Source of the DNA: UBA6197 sp047638075
GTDB taxonomy: Bacteria > Pseudomonadota > Alphaproteobacteria > Rhodobacterales > Rhodobacteraceae
Length of the DNA: 64,000 nt
Direction of reading: 5' to 3'
NCBI RefSeq assembly: GCF_047638075.1
Contig: NZ_JBLJBV010000023.1
Location: 43,340 to 107,339, forward strand
Made by a program: the position numbers and the translations under genes. Under the pieces are notes generated by a model that was not told the DNA's origin, searched no databases, and saw nothing but the letters and a program-made list of their open reading frames with translations. Shown piece after piece: positions 26,330 through 34,554 of this stretch. The first letter of the stretch is position 1. The number at the start of each line of letters is the position of its first letter.

Positions 26330-26787
26330 CTGCTTTGACAAACACCGGTCTTGTGGATGGCGTAGATGTCGAGCACCAGATGCACATTGCGACGCGCGGG
26401 CACGGCCTTGTCGATCTGCTGCAGGAATTTCAGGAGCCTTTTCGCCCCCCTCTCGTGGTTTGCGGGCAAACTACTGCCGGGCAGCGGATGTCGCGGCCTG
26501 CAATCAAGGATTGTCTCCACGGGCAACGGTGGCACGCGCTAGGGCCGCGTCTTGTCGCGCTCAAGACCGCCACGCCCTCATCAAGATACAAGGCCTGCCA
26601 TCGCCAGACCATGGGCTTTGATGTGCGCGCGCCGCATGATCTCAAAGATGCCATGACCATCCGACGTCACCAGCACGATCTCAGCCTGCCAGACAAGCTT
26701 GCGCGCAGTGTTGCGGTCGGCGATCAGAGCTTGAAGCTCGGCACGGTCGGCGGGGCAAGGATAAAGGCAGATGTCATCACGTCTCAT
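26330..26787 (-). pseudogene. IS630-family transposase, decayed
   Basis: ATG at 26787 opens MRRDDICLYPCPADRAELQA and IVLVTSDGHGIFEIMRRAH, the start of an IS630-type transposase. The frame then changes: SKPMVWRWQALYLDEGVAVL and PPLPVETILDCRP follow in other frames, and RLLKFLQQIDKAVPARRNVHLVLD follows after a hairpin insertion. At least two frameshifts and a 3' truncation. It closes the IS graveyard upstream of rpsB. Confidence 0.7.
26447..26487 (-). repeat. Hairpin element copy 11
   Basis: On the minus strand CCGCTGCCCGGCA, stem GTAGTTTGC / GCAAACCAC (one G-T pair) with a 2-nt loop, then GAGAGGGG. It interrupts the IS630 transposase remnant. Confidence 0.85.
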
Positions 26788-27212
26788 ATACCGAACAGGG
26801 CACAGCACAGAGCGCACGGGAATCTCCGTGTCAGGCGTGGAGCATGAGTTCAATTGGGATGCGGTTCGCATCACCATGATCAGAGGTCTGGAGGCTAGGA
26901 AACCATCGCAAAGCGGTGGCGACGTTAGCGCACCTCGTTCCATCGTGATCCGTGCAGATCCGAGGTTGGAGAGGGCAGCATACTTGCTCAACGGTTTCTT
27001 GCTGCGCGAAAATCCACTTATCCTGATGCCGCTTATTTTCGTAGGCCCCCTTTGTCAGGGATTTTCTCTTGCGTTTTGGTGGTGGCTGCGTTAATCGGCG
27101 CGCACTTCACAGGCGGGGTTGGGCTTTGGAGGGAGAAATCCTCGAAAGTCCGCCGGTTGGGCATTTGCCCTGAATACCCCGCTCAGGCGCAAACCGGAAA
27201 AGGAAATAGGAT
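26788..27212. other. Upstream region of rpsB
   Basis: About 425 bases between the IS630 remnant and rpsB. No supported gene. The last 100 bases, from the GC-rich AGGCGGGGTTGGGC on, probably form the rpsB leader. I could not define a promoter by eye. Confidence 0.4.
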
Positions 27213-27989
27213 ATGGCGCTTCCTGAATTCACGATGCGTCAGCTTTTGGAAGCTGGCGTTCACTATGGTCACCAGAAGGCCCGTTGGAACCCCCGCATGT
27301 CGGAGTTCATCTACGGCGACCGCAACGGTATCCACATCATCGACCTGACCCAGACCGTTCCGATGCTGGACACGGCGCTGCAACTGGTGCGCGACACCGT
27401 TGCCAAGGGTGGCCGCATCCTGTTTGTCGGGACCAAGCGTCAGGCGCAAAAAGCCGTGGCCGAGGCCGCAGAGCGTTGTGCACAATATTACATGAACCAC
27501 CGCTGGCTGGGCGGCACGCTGACCAACTGGAAAACCGTTTCTCAGTCGATTTCACGGTTGAAGCAGCTTGACGAGGTGATGGCGCAAGGCGCCGAGGGCC
27601 TGACCAAGAAAGAGCGTCTGGGCATGGAGCGTGAACAGTCCAAGCTGCAAGCCAGCCTGGGTGGCATCCGCGAAATGGGCGGCCTGCCGGACCTGATCTT
27701 TGTCATCGACGTGAACAAGGAAGACCTCGCAATTCTGGAGGCTCAGAAGCTCGGAATTCCGGTTGTGGCCGTGGTTGATACCAACTGCTCGCCCAAGGGT
27801 GTGGACTATATCATCCCGGGTAACGATGATGCGGCCCGTTCGATCGCGCTTTACTGCGACCTGATCAGCCGTGCAGCACTTGACGGGATGAGCGCCCAGA
27901 TGGGTGCCGCCGGTGTGGACCTTGGTGCATTGGAAGAAGCCCCGGTCGAAGAGACCGTTGCCGAAACCGAAGTCGCCGCCGAGGCCTGA
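27213..27989 (+). CDS. rpsB: Small ribosomal subunit protein uS2
   Basis: 258 residues, ATG with GGAAATAGGAT upstream. Typical S2 text: TMRQLLEAGVHYGHQKARWN, PRMSEFIYGDRNGIHIIDL, FVGTKRQAQKAV, YMNHRWLGGTLTNWKT and DTNCSP. The tail after residue 235 is the acidic, alanine-rich extension common in alphaproteobacteria. It is followed by tsf in the usual rpsB-tsf operon and is the first clear core gene after the accessory region. Confidence 0.99.
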   Translation: MALPEFTMRQLLEAGVHYGHQKARWNPRMSEFIYGDRNGIHIIDLTQTVPMLDTALQLVRDTVAKGGRILFVGTKRQAQKAVAEAAERCAQYYMNHRWLGGTLTNWKTVSQSISRLKQLDEVMAQGAEGLTKKERLGMEREQSKLQASLGGIREMGGLPDLIFVIDVNKEDLAILEAQKLGIPVVAVVDTNCSPKGVDYIIPGNDDAARSIALYCDLISRAALDGMSAQMGAAGVDLGALEEAPVEETVAETEVAAEA

Positions 27990-28014
27990 GACCGCCACGG
28001 TCTGGAGTTTTTCG

Positions 28015-28034
28015 GGCGAGGGGAAACCCTCGCC
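28015..28034 (+). promoter_or_regulatory. Intercistronic hairpin between rpsB and tsf
   Basis: A perfect 8-bp stem GGCGAGGG / CCCTCGCC closed by a GAAA tetraloop, with no T-tract after it. It may tune the ratio of S2 to EF-Ts or protect the mRNA end rather than end transcription. Confidence 0.6.
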
Positions 28035-28063
28035 TGACCCATTGATGAAGAGGAGAGCCAGTG

Positions 28064-28942
28064 ATGGCCATCACCGCAAGCATGGTGAAAGAACTGCGCG
28101 AATCGACCGGCGCAGGCATGATGGACGCAAAACGCGCCTTGACCGAGACCGATGGCGACATGGAAGCTGCGGTTGATTGGCTGCGCACCAAGGGTTTGGC
28201 AAAAGCCGCCAAGAAATCGGGCCGGATCGCGGCAGAGGGCCTTGTCGGCGTTGCCGTCAGCGACGGCGTGGGTGTCGCCGTCGAGCTGAATTCGGAAACC
28301 GATTTCGTGGCGAAGAACACCGACTTTCAGAAGATGGTCGCGGGGATCACCAACGCCGCGCTGAACGTCGCGGATATCGAGGCCCTGAAAGCCGCCGATC
28401 TGGGCGGCAAGCCCGTCGAGACAGTTATTTCAGAAGCAATCGCCGTAATTGGTGAAAACATGACCCTGCGCCGCATGGTTCGTGTGACCGGTGACAGCGT
28501 CGTGTCTTATGTCCACAATGCCGCCGCGCCGGACATGGGCAAAATCGGCGTTCTGGTGGGTCTGAAAGGTGCCGATAACGGTATCGGCAGGCAGATCGCG
28601 ATGCATATCGCCGCAACCTCGCCGGCCTCGCTTGGCGAAGCTGACCTTGATCCGGCGTTGATCGAACGCGAAAAGGCCGTTCTGACCGAGCAGGCGCGCG
28701 AATCCGGTAAACCTGATGCGGTGATCGAAAAGATGATCGTGGGCCGGATGGCGAAATTCTTTGAAGAAGTGACCTTGCTGGGGCAGAAATTTGTTGTGAA
28801 CCCCGACATCACCGTTGCACAAGCCGCCAAAGAGGCCGGCGTCGAGATCGTGGGTTTCGTGCGCGTTGCCGTGGGTGAGGGCATCGAAAAGAAAGAGGAA
28901 GACTTCGCCGCCGAAGTCGCCAAGACGCTGCAGGGCGCCTGA
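28064..28942 (+). CDS. tsf: Elongation factor Ts
   Basis: 292 residues from ATG at 28064 (AGGAGAG at the right distance; the in-frame GTG directly before it is not needed). Nucleotide exchange factor for EF-Tu. The UBA-like N-terminus (VKELRESTGAGMMDAKRAL), the contact motif TDFVAKN and the C-terminal VGEGIEKKEEDFAAEV are present. Second gene of the rpsB operon. Confidence 0.99.
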   Translation: MAITASMVKELRESTGAGMMDAKRALTETDGDMEAAVDWLRTKGLAKAAKKSGRIAAEGLVGVAVSDGVGVAVELNSETDFVAKNTDFQKMVAGITNAALNVADIEALKAADLGGKPVETVISEAIAVIGENMTLRRMVRVTGDSVVSYVHNAAAPDMGKIGVLVGLKGADNGIGRQIAMHIAATSPASLGEADLDPALIEREKAVLTEQARESGKPDAVIEKMIVGRMAKFFEEVTLLGQKFVVNPDITVAQAAKEAGVEIVGFVRVAVGEGIEKKEEDFAAEVAKTLQGA

Positions 28943-28960
28943 TCTCAATCAGATCTTCTT

Positions 28961-28995
28961 AAACCGCCGGCCTCATGGGGCCGGCGGTTTTCTTT
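28961..28995 (+). terminator. Terminator of rpsB-tsf
   Basis: Stem CCGCCGGCC / GGCCGGCGG with a short loop, flanked by AAA and TTTTCTTT, 20 bases after the tsf stop. Confidence 0.9.
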
Positions 28996-29081
28996 GTTCT
29001 GATGAAGGCTTGACGGGGCAGGGGGCTGCGACCTGTAACGCCACCTTTCGTATGGGCGCTGCGCAGCGAACCCATGCCCTG

Positions 29082-29126
29082 AAAAAGGCTGACCTTGCTG
29101 GGCGAAAATACCCCCAACAAGGTCAG
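29082..29126 (-). terminator. Probable terminator of the LuxR gene
   Basis: Read on the minus strand: stem CTGACCTTGTTGGG / CCCAGCAAGGTCAG with one internal mismatch, then CCTTTTTC. It lies 150 nt past the LuxR stop. Confidence 0.65.
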
Positions 29127-29273
29127 ATCCGGTCTCCCGGCAAAGAGAAGGAACGCCAAAAATACCACGGCGGCTTACCCTTCTCTTGTTCCTGGCCGAA
29201 GCCACCACTCTTGGAACAACACTATAAACGCCATTTGGCGCAGGCAAGGAAAGTCTGGAAAACCCGACCGTAT

Positions 29274-30038
29274 CTAGTGTAAGGGCGCGCCGGCAACGCT
29301 GATAAAAATCTGGTTCTGTACGCTGGCTTTCAGCACGGCCTGGGCGGTTGTGTCGACATCCAGCGCTTCGCGGGCCAGCCGCAGGTGCTTTTCCACCGTT
29401 GCGGGGGTCAGCCCCATGATGGTGGCAATGTCGGCTGTTGTTTTGCCATCCCCAACCCATTCCAACACTTCCCGCTGACGCGAGGTAAGCGGGCGGCGTG
29501 CAGTGGCAAGCGGCATTGAGGATATTCGCAGATGGGTCATCGTATTGAATACCATCAGTTCACGGCCATGGCGTTCCCAGATCACATCGACATCGTGTTG
29601 ACGTAAGGATTCGCTGGCGGCCAACCCGATGGCACCTTTTGCCCGCACGGAAACATCTCGAAATGAAATGGAGTACCCGGCACGGATTCCGTGGCGCAGG
29701 TTGAATTCCAGAACCTTGAGCTCGGCCTCGTTCAGCTTACCGGCCCGTGCCTGTTCGTCCACCCAACGCCATGAGGCGGCACCTTCATGGGTTGCCGCCC
29801 ATCGCACCATCGGGGCATCATGGAACATTCCGCCCCGAATGAATGTATCAAGATAACTCTCGCTATGGTTTGACAAAACGACGGTGTCTTCAAGATTGCC
29901 AAAGCTGTTGGGGGTCCGAAACTGGGTAAAGCCGTATAGTAGGCGGTCAAAGCCATATTCAGCCATCTTGTCGCAATGCAGCGCCCAGATTTCCTGAATC
30001 GTTGGCGCCTCCAACAACCGTTCCAAATGCGTTAGCAT
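29274..30038 (-). CDS. LuxR-family regulator with autoinducer-binding-type domain
   Basis: 254 residues from ATG at 30038. Residues 1-165 resemble the acyl-homoserine-lactone-binding domain (ALHCDKMAEYGFDRLLYGF, SWRWVDEQ, YSISFRD), and the C-terminal 65 carry the GerE helix-turn-helix (PLTSRQREVLEWVGDGKTTADIA, then ATVEKHLRLAREAL). No luxI-type synthase lies in the window, so it is a candidate solo receptor. It is divergent from the FAD oxidoreductase at 30222, whose promoter lies in the shared 180-bp gap, so that gene is a candidate target. Confidence 0.88.
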   Translation of the reverse strand: MLTHLERLLEAPTIQEIWALHCDKMAEYGFDRLLYGFTQFRTPNSFGNLEDTVVLSNHSESYLDTFIRGGMFHDAPMVRWAATHEGAASWRWVDEQARAGKLNEAELKVLEFNLRHGIRAGYSISFRDVSVRAKGAIGLAASESLRQHDVDVIWERHGRELMVFNTMTHLRISSMPLATARRPLTSRQREVLEWVGDGKTTADIATIMGLTPATVEKHLRLAREALDVDTTAQAVLKASVQNQIFISVAGAPLH

Positions 30039-30221
30039 GATCCCCCCACAGGCGGTCAAGGATAACCCTTAAAACAAATTTCGCATCCTGATGGACGCTA
30101 CAATAAACTAATCCTTGGCAAAGAAATCGCATGTGTTTCGCATCGTGTCGAGTCGCATCAATACGGCTTTATCTTTTTATTGCACCTGTTACGTTTCGCG
30201 CACAGGAATCGGAGAATTGAG

Positions 30222-31400
30222 ATGCGAAGCGGCTATGATGTTGTGGTGATCGGTGGCGCGGTGATGGGCGCCTCTGCGGCCTATTGGCTGACAAAGATGG
30301 ACCCGTCCTTGAAGGTGCTGGTGGTTGAGCGTGACCCGAGCTATGCGCAGGCCGCGACAGCACTTTCTGTCGCATCGGTCCGTTTACAGTTTTCCAACCC
30401 GGTTAACGTTAAGATCAGCCTTTTCGGACTTGATTTCATACGGAATTTTGCAAATTATGTTCCGCAGGGCGGCGTTCCGGATCTGGGCTTGAAGGAAAAC
30501 GGTTATCTATTTCTGACCGATAATGCCGCCGCCGCAGAACAGATGGAAACGCTGGCGGCAATGCAGCGAGGGCTTGGCGCCCAAACATGCGTTCTTGACC
30601 CCGCCAAGCTGGCAAAACAATTCCCCTGGATGAACCTTGACGACGTGGTGGCGGGGTCTTTCGGCCCCTCGGGCGAGGGCTGGTTTGACAATATGGGCTT
30701 GCTTGGGGGGTTGCGTAGTCAGGCCCGCGCGCAGGGGGCTGAATTTGTGGCCGATACCGTCACCGGGCTTACCCGAGACGGCGGGCGCGTGACACATGTG
30801 CATCTGGCATCGGGCGCAAGCATCGAGGCCAGCGCCGTGATCAATGCCGCCGGGACGAGAGGGGCCGAGATCATGCGTTTTGTGGGTGAAGATTTACCCG
30901 TAGAGCCCAGAAAAAGAACGGTTTTTGTGATTGACGCTCCAAATGCGCGCCACCCGGACGCACCGCTTTTGATAGATTACACCGGCTATTACATGCGTCC
31001 CGAACACGATCAGTGGATTACCGCAACCGTGCCGGCCGCTGACGGCCCTTGTGCTGTTGACGACTTTGAACCTGACCACCACCTGTTTGAAGAAGAAATC
31101 TGGCCCGCGCTTTATAATCGCGCGTTGGGGTTTGACGCGGTCAAGGTAACGCGTATGTGGGTTGGGCAATATGACTACTGTACGCTGGACCAGAACGCGA
31201 TTCTGGGCCGCCATCCGGTGTTTGAAAACCTCTATATGTGCAATGGTTTTTCGGGCCACGGGCTGCAGCAGGCACCGGCCATCGGGCGCGGCCTGGCCGA
31301 GCAGATCCTGACGGGCGATTGGGTCAGTATAGATCTGTCGCAATTTGGGATGGAACGCGTGCTGGAAAATCGGCCGTTTGCCGAGGCTGCCATCGTCTGA
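30222..31400 (+). CDS. FAD-dependent oxidoreductase of the DAO family
   Basis: 392 residues from ATG at 30222 (GGAG upstream). The FAD-binding dinucleotide fold opens the protein (DVVVIGGAVMGASAAYWL), with INAAGTRG in the middle and CNGFSGHGLQQAPAIGRGLAEQ near the C-terminus, as in sarcosine/dimethylglycine oxidases and FOXRED1-like proteins. It should oxidise an N-methyl or D-/imino amino acid; the substrate cannot be read from sequence. Monocistronic, divergent from the LuxR gene. Confidence 0.9.
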   Translation: MRSGYDVVVIGGAVMGASAAYWLTKMDPSLKVLVVERDPSYAQAATALSVASVRLQFSNPVNVKISLFGLDFIRNFANYVPQGGVPDLGLKENGYLFLTDNAAAAEQMETLAAMQRGLGAQTCVLDPAKLAKQFPWMNLDDVVAGSFGPSGEGWFDNMGLLGGLRSQARAQGAEFVADTVTGLTRDGGRVTHVHLASGASIEASAVINAAGTRGAEIMRFVGEDLPVEPRKRTVFVIDAPNARHPDAPLLIDYTGYYMRPEHDQWITATVPAADGPCAVDDFEPDHHLFEEEIWPALYNRALGFDAVKVTRMWVGQYDYCTLDQNAILGRHPVFENLYMCNGFSGHGLQQAPAIGRGLAEQILTGDWVSIDLSQFGMERVLENRPFAEAAIV

Positions 31401-31516
31401 CGATCAATCTGGCGTCCTTTGCGCCGCGCAAAACGCGATTGCGCGTAGTGGCCCCCGGGTTTTGTGCCAAAACCCCGGGGGCTGCGGCATGACCAACGGG
31501 CGCCCGGTGCGGATGG

Positions 31517-31948
31517 TCAGACCCGATCGGCCGCATGGGCCTCAAGCAAGGGCAGAAGGTCGCGATGGTCATAACCCACATTGGCACTGGCACGGATGAT
31601 CTGATCCAAGGGCATCTTGCCCGCCTGCCACATGGCCCACAAATGCGAGCAGCGCGTACCGGACCGGCAATAGGCAAAAACCGGGCCCGACAGCTCGGCC
31701 ATGGCGGTCTCAAAGCTGGTGACCAGATCCGGCGTCATCCGGCCCGGATGATAGGGCAGGTAGCGATACGTCAGACCTGCACGCTCGGCGGCGGCCTGCA
31801 TCGCGGCGCTGTCCAGCACGCCATCAACCTCTTGATCGGGGCGGTTGTTCAGGATTGTCTTGAATCCCATTTCAGCCAATGCCGGAATATCTTCGGGGGC
31901 GATCTGCGGGCCGACCGCAAATTCCGGCGTGATCTGCCGCACGTCCAT
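31517..31948 (-). CDS. TIGR01244-type sulfur transferase / phosphatase-like protein
   Basis: 143 residues from ATG at 31948 (GGGAGAAA upstream); the longer frame has no ribosome site. The family pattern is clear: MDVRQITPEFAVGPQI, NNRPDQE and the cysteine loop YCRSGTRCSHLWA, a Cys-x5-Arg active site. Members act with, or are fused to, the persulfide dioxygenase-type beta-lactamase fold proteins, and the gene for such a protein lies 48 nt upstream. Probable role: sulfide or persulfide handling. Confidence 0.9.
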   Translation of the reverse strand: MDVRQITPEFAVGPQIAPEDIPALAEMGFKTILNNRPDQEVDGVLDSAAMQAAAERAGLTYRYLPYHPGRMTPDLVTSFETAMAELSGPVFAYCRSGTRCSHLWAMWQAGKMPLDQIIRASANVGYDHRDLLPLLEAHAADRV

Positions 31949-31995
31949 AGGTTTCTCCCTCTGGGGCGCATGGGTGATACGCCGGATCTGCTGAA

Positions 31996-32862
31996 TCAAA
32001 GCCCGTTCACCGGCACCTTGAGGTAGGTCTTGCCGTTGTCTTCGGCGGGCGGCATCTGGCCTGCGCGCATGTTGACTTGCAATGACGGAATGATCAAGCG
32101 TGGCATTGCCAATGTGGCATCGCGCGCCTGCCGCATGGCCACGAATTTCGCTGCGGTCGTTGCGCCGCCAACATGGATGTTTCGTGCCTTTTCTTCGCCA
32201 ACGGTAGTTTCCCAGGCATAGCTATCGCGCCCCGGTGCCAGGTAGTCATGGGCAACAAAGATGCGGGTGGTATCCGGCAAGGTAAAGATTTTCTGGATCG
32301 AGGCAAACAGCGCCTCGGCCGAGCCGCCCGGAAAATCACACCGCGCGGTGCCAAAATCAGGCATGAACAGCGTATCGCCCACAAAGGCCGCCTCCCCGAT
32401 GACATAGGTCAGGCAGGCGGGGGTGTGGCCCGGTGTGTGCAATACCCGGCCCGAAAGCGCCCCGATTTCAAAGCGGTCGCCCTCGACAAACAACTGATCG
32501 AACTGTGATCCATCGCGCTGAAACTCGGATCCCTCATTGAATATCTTGCCGAACGTGTTCTGGACCACGGTAATCTGATCGCCAATACCAATCTTGCCGC
32601 CGAGGTGCTCTTGCAGATAGGGCGCGGCGGAAAGGTGATCGGCGTGGACATGCGTTTCAAGGATCCATTCAACCGTCAGCCCGGCATCCTTTATATAGGC
32701 AATCACCGCATCCGCCGAGGCAGTATCGGTGCGCCCCGAGGCATAGTCGAAATTCAAGACAGAATCGACAATGGCGCAAGCCGGGCTACCGGGGTCCTTG
32801 ACCAGATAGGTCACGGTAAATGTTGCTTTGTCGAAAAAGGCTTTTACGTCAGGTTTCAACAT
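31996..32862 (-). CDS. Metallo-beta-lactamase-fold persulfide dioxygenase-like protein
   Basis: 288 residues from ATG at 32862 (GGAGGAG upstream). Metal-binding HVHADHLSAAPYL, HTPGHTPACLTY and the Asp/His positions in GDTLFMPDFGTARCDFPGG and FVAHDYLAPGRD identify the ETHE1/Blh branch of the family, which oxidises glutathione persulfide to sulfite. Together with the sulfur transferase downstream it forms a two-gene unit for sulfide detoxification. No SQR or FisR/BigR-type regulator is adjacent. Confidence 0.92.
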   Translation of the reverse strand: MLKPDVKAFFDKATFTVTYLVKDPGSPACAIVDSVLNFDYASGRTDTASADAVIAYIKDAGLTVEWILETHVHADHLSAAPYLQEHLGGKIGIGDQITVVQNTFGKIFNEGSEFQRDGSQFDQLFVEGDRFEIGALSGRVLHTPGHTPACLTYVIGEAAFVGDTLFMPDFGTARCDFPGGSAEALFASIQKIFTLPDTTRIFVAHDYLAPGRDSYAWETTVGEEKARNIHVGGATTAAKFVAMRQARDATLAMPRLIIPSLQVNMRAGQMPPAEDNGKTYLKVPVNGL

Positions 32863-32973
32863 CGGCTCCTCCGGATCATGGGGGTTATATAGGGTCACGG
32901 GCAGTCATAACAACGATGGGTTGCGATCTGCCCCCGACCCGAACCGAAAGTCATCTGATAGATTGGCGCGGTT

Positions 32974-33528
32974 TCAGCCCGTTTTCCACTTGATCGAACA
33001 CCCCATAGAGGGGGTCTGGTCTGACGGCCCCAGACCGGTTTTCGCAATCATCACCATCGCCTCATATAGTTCACGGCGCGCATCCTTTGCGGCGGCGCTG
33101 CGGGTCGAGGCGTCAAGCCGGCCGCGGTATTGCAGGTGCCCCGCGGCGTTGAACCCAAAGAAGTCTGGCGTGCATTCCGCCCCATAAGCCTTTGCTACCG
33201 CTTGAGTTTCGTCATAAAGGTAGGGAAACGGAAAGGCCCGCTCACGCGCCAGCTCCGCCATATTCTCAAAGCTGTCATCGCGATAGGCCCGCGCGTCATT
33301 GGCCGAAATTGCCACCACACCCACGCCAACTGCCTGCAAATCGGCCCCATCGCGCAGGATACGGTCAAGGATGGATTGCACATAGGGGCAGTGATTGCAG
33401 ATAAACATTACCAGTGTGCCGCGGGGGCCGGCCACATCCTTGTAACGCCAGATGCGGCCATCGGTACCAAGAAGCGAGAAATCTGGGGCAGGGCGCCCGA
33501 AATCGCAAACGGGGGGGCTGACAGCCAT
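32974..33528 (-). CDS. Thioredoxin-family redoxin
   Basis: 184 residues, start ATG with CAGGAGG upstream. AhpC/TSA-type core: GRPAPDFSLLGTDGRIW, the redox CNHCPYVQSI (CXXC), VGVVAISANDARAYRDDSF, YDETQAVAKAYGAECTPDFF. The usual length for the thioredoxin-like proteins with this CNHCPYV motif, which carry out thiol reduction. Same strand as the persulfide dioxygenase unit, 110 nt upstream of it, possibly co-expressed. Confidence 0.9.
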   Translation of the reverse strand: MAVSPPVCDFGRPAPDFSLLGTDGRIWRYKDVAGPRGTLVMFICNHCPYVQSILDRILRDGADLQAVGVGVVAISANDARAYRDDSFENMAELARERAFPFPYLYDETQAVAKAYGAECTPDFFGFNAAGHLQYRGRLDASTRSAAAKDARRELYEAMVMIAKTGLGPSDQTPSMGCSIKWKTG

Positions 33529-33605
33529 TGAAACCTCCTGTTCATGCGCTGATCTGTACGCCGTTCTTTGCGTCCGGATCAGCTAATCCAAGGGTGCAGG
33601 GCTTG

Positions 33606-34292
33606 CTACAGTGCGGCTTTGGCTGCGGCCCTTATGGCGCGGATGTTGGCCCCATAAGGGGCGGGGTTCGCGACCGAACCGCCCTTGAAAACCGCAGAGC
33701 CCGCAACCAGCACATCCGCGCCTGCGGCCACAACCAAAGGCGCGGTTTCGGGTGTAACGCCGCCGTCAATCTCGATATGGATCGGCCTGTCGCCAATCAT
33801 CGCACGCAGCTTCCTGACCTTATCGATCTGGCTATGAATGAACTTTTGCCCACCGAATCCGGGGTTTACTGTCATCACGCAAATCAGGTCAACCATATCG
33901 AGCAGGTAATCAACGTCTTCGATTCCAGTGCCGGGATTGATCGCCAAACCCGCCTTGGCCCCGGCGCCGCGAATGGCTTGCAAGCTGCGGTGAATATGGG
34001 GGCCGGCCTCAAGATGGGCCGAGATCACATCAGCGCCGGCGGCTGCGAAAGCCTCGATATAAGGGTCGACCGGGGCGATCATCAGATGCACATCCATGAC
34101 ACCCTTGATGTGGGGCCGGATTGCAGCACACATCGCCGGGCCGAAGGTAATATTGGGCACGAAATGCCCGTCCATCACGTCTACATGCACCCAGTCGCAG
34201 CCCTGTGCCTCAATCGCCTCGCACTCTTGGCCGAAGTTGGCGAAATCCGCAGACAGGATGGAGGGTGCGATCTTGATTTTACGGTCGAACAT
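33606..34292 (-). CDS. rpe: Ribulose-phosphate 3-epimerase
   Basis: 228 residues from ATG at 34292 (GGAGG upstream); the frame extends further up but without family residues. Interconverts ribulose-5-P and xylulose-5-P in the pentose phosphate and Calvin pathways. Active-site blocks are all present: IAPSILSADF, WVHVDVMDGHFVPNI, DVHLMI, MTVNPGFGGQKF and EIDGGV. Length is standard. Confidence 0.97.
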   Translation of the reverse strand: MFDRKIKIAPSILSADFANFGQECEAIEAQGCDWVHVDVMDGHFVPNITFGPAMCAAIRPHIKGVMDVHLMIAPVDPYIEAFAAAGADVISAHLEAGPHIHRSLQAIRGAGAKAGLAINPGTGIEDVDYLLDMVDLICVMTVNPGFGGQKFIHSQIDKVRKLRAMIGDRPIHIEIDGGVTPETAPLVVAAGADVLVAGSAVFKGGSVANPAPYGANIRAIRAAAKAAL

Positions 34293-34554
34293 GTTTTTGG
34301 CCTCCGGGGTTGGCTGTCGAATAGAGCGTTGCAAAGGGACACGGGTGCGCGTGGCTTGCCCCTTAGTCCAACATTGCGGCACATGGCGCAAGGTGGTGGT
34401 GTGCCTCAATCAAAACGGTGCAGTCATAGGAAATTCAGCAAGGCTGTGTATTTTGTGGTAGAAAGCGTGCTCGGGGTTAACCTATATTTTACATAATACT
34501 GATTATCGGACTTTTGCCATGGCGCAAATGGCCGCCCCCAGAGTCCCCAAAATC

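Noticed and set aside
24818..26487. CRISPR array
   Set aside because: The repeats are not evenly spaced, occur in both orientations, and what lies between them is transposase coding sequence rather than unique spacers. No cas gene is nearby.
24818..26487. Integron attC sites
   Set aside because: No integrase of the IntI type, no cassette genes between the hairpins, and no GTTRRRY-type core at the ends.
28950..29280. Short frames between tsf and the LuxR gene
   Set aside because: They cover two terminators and have no coding features.
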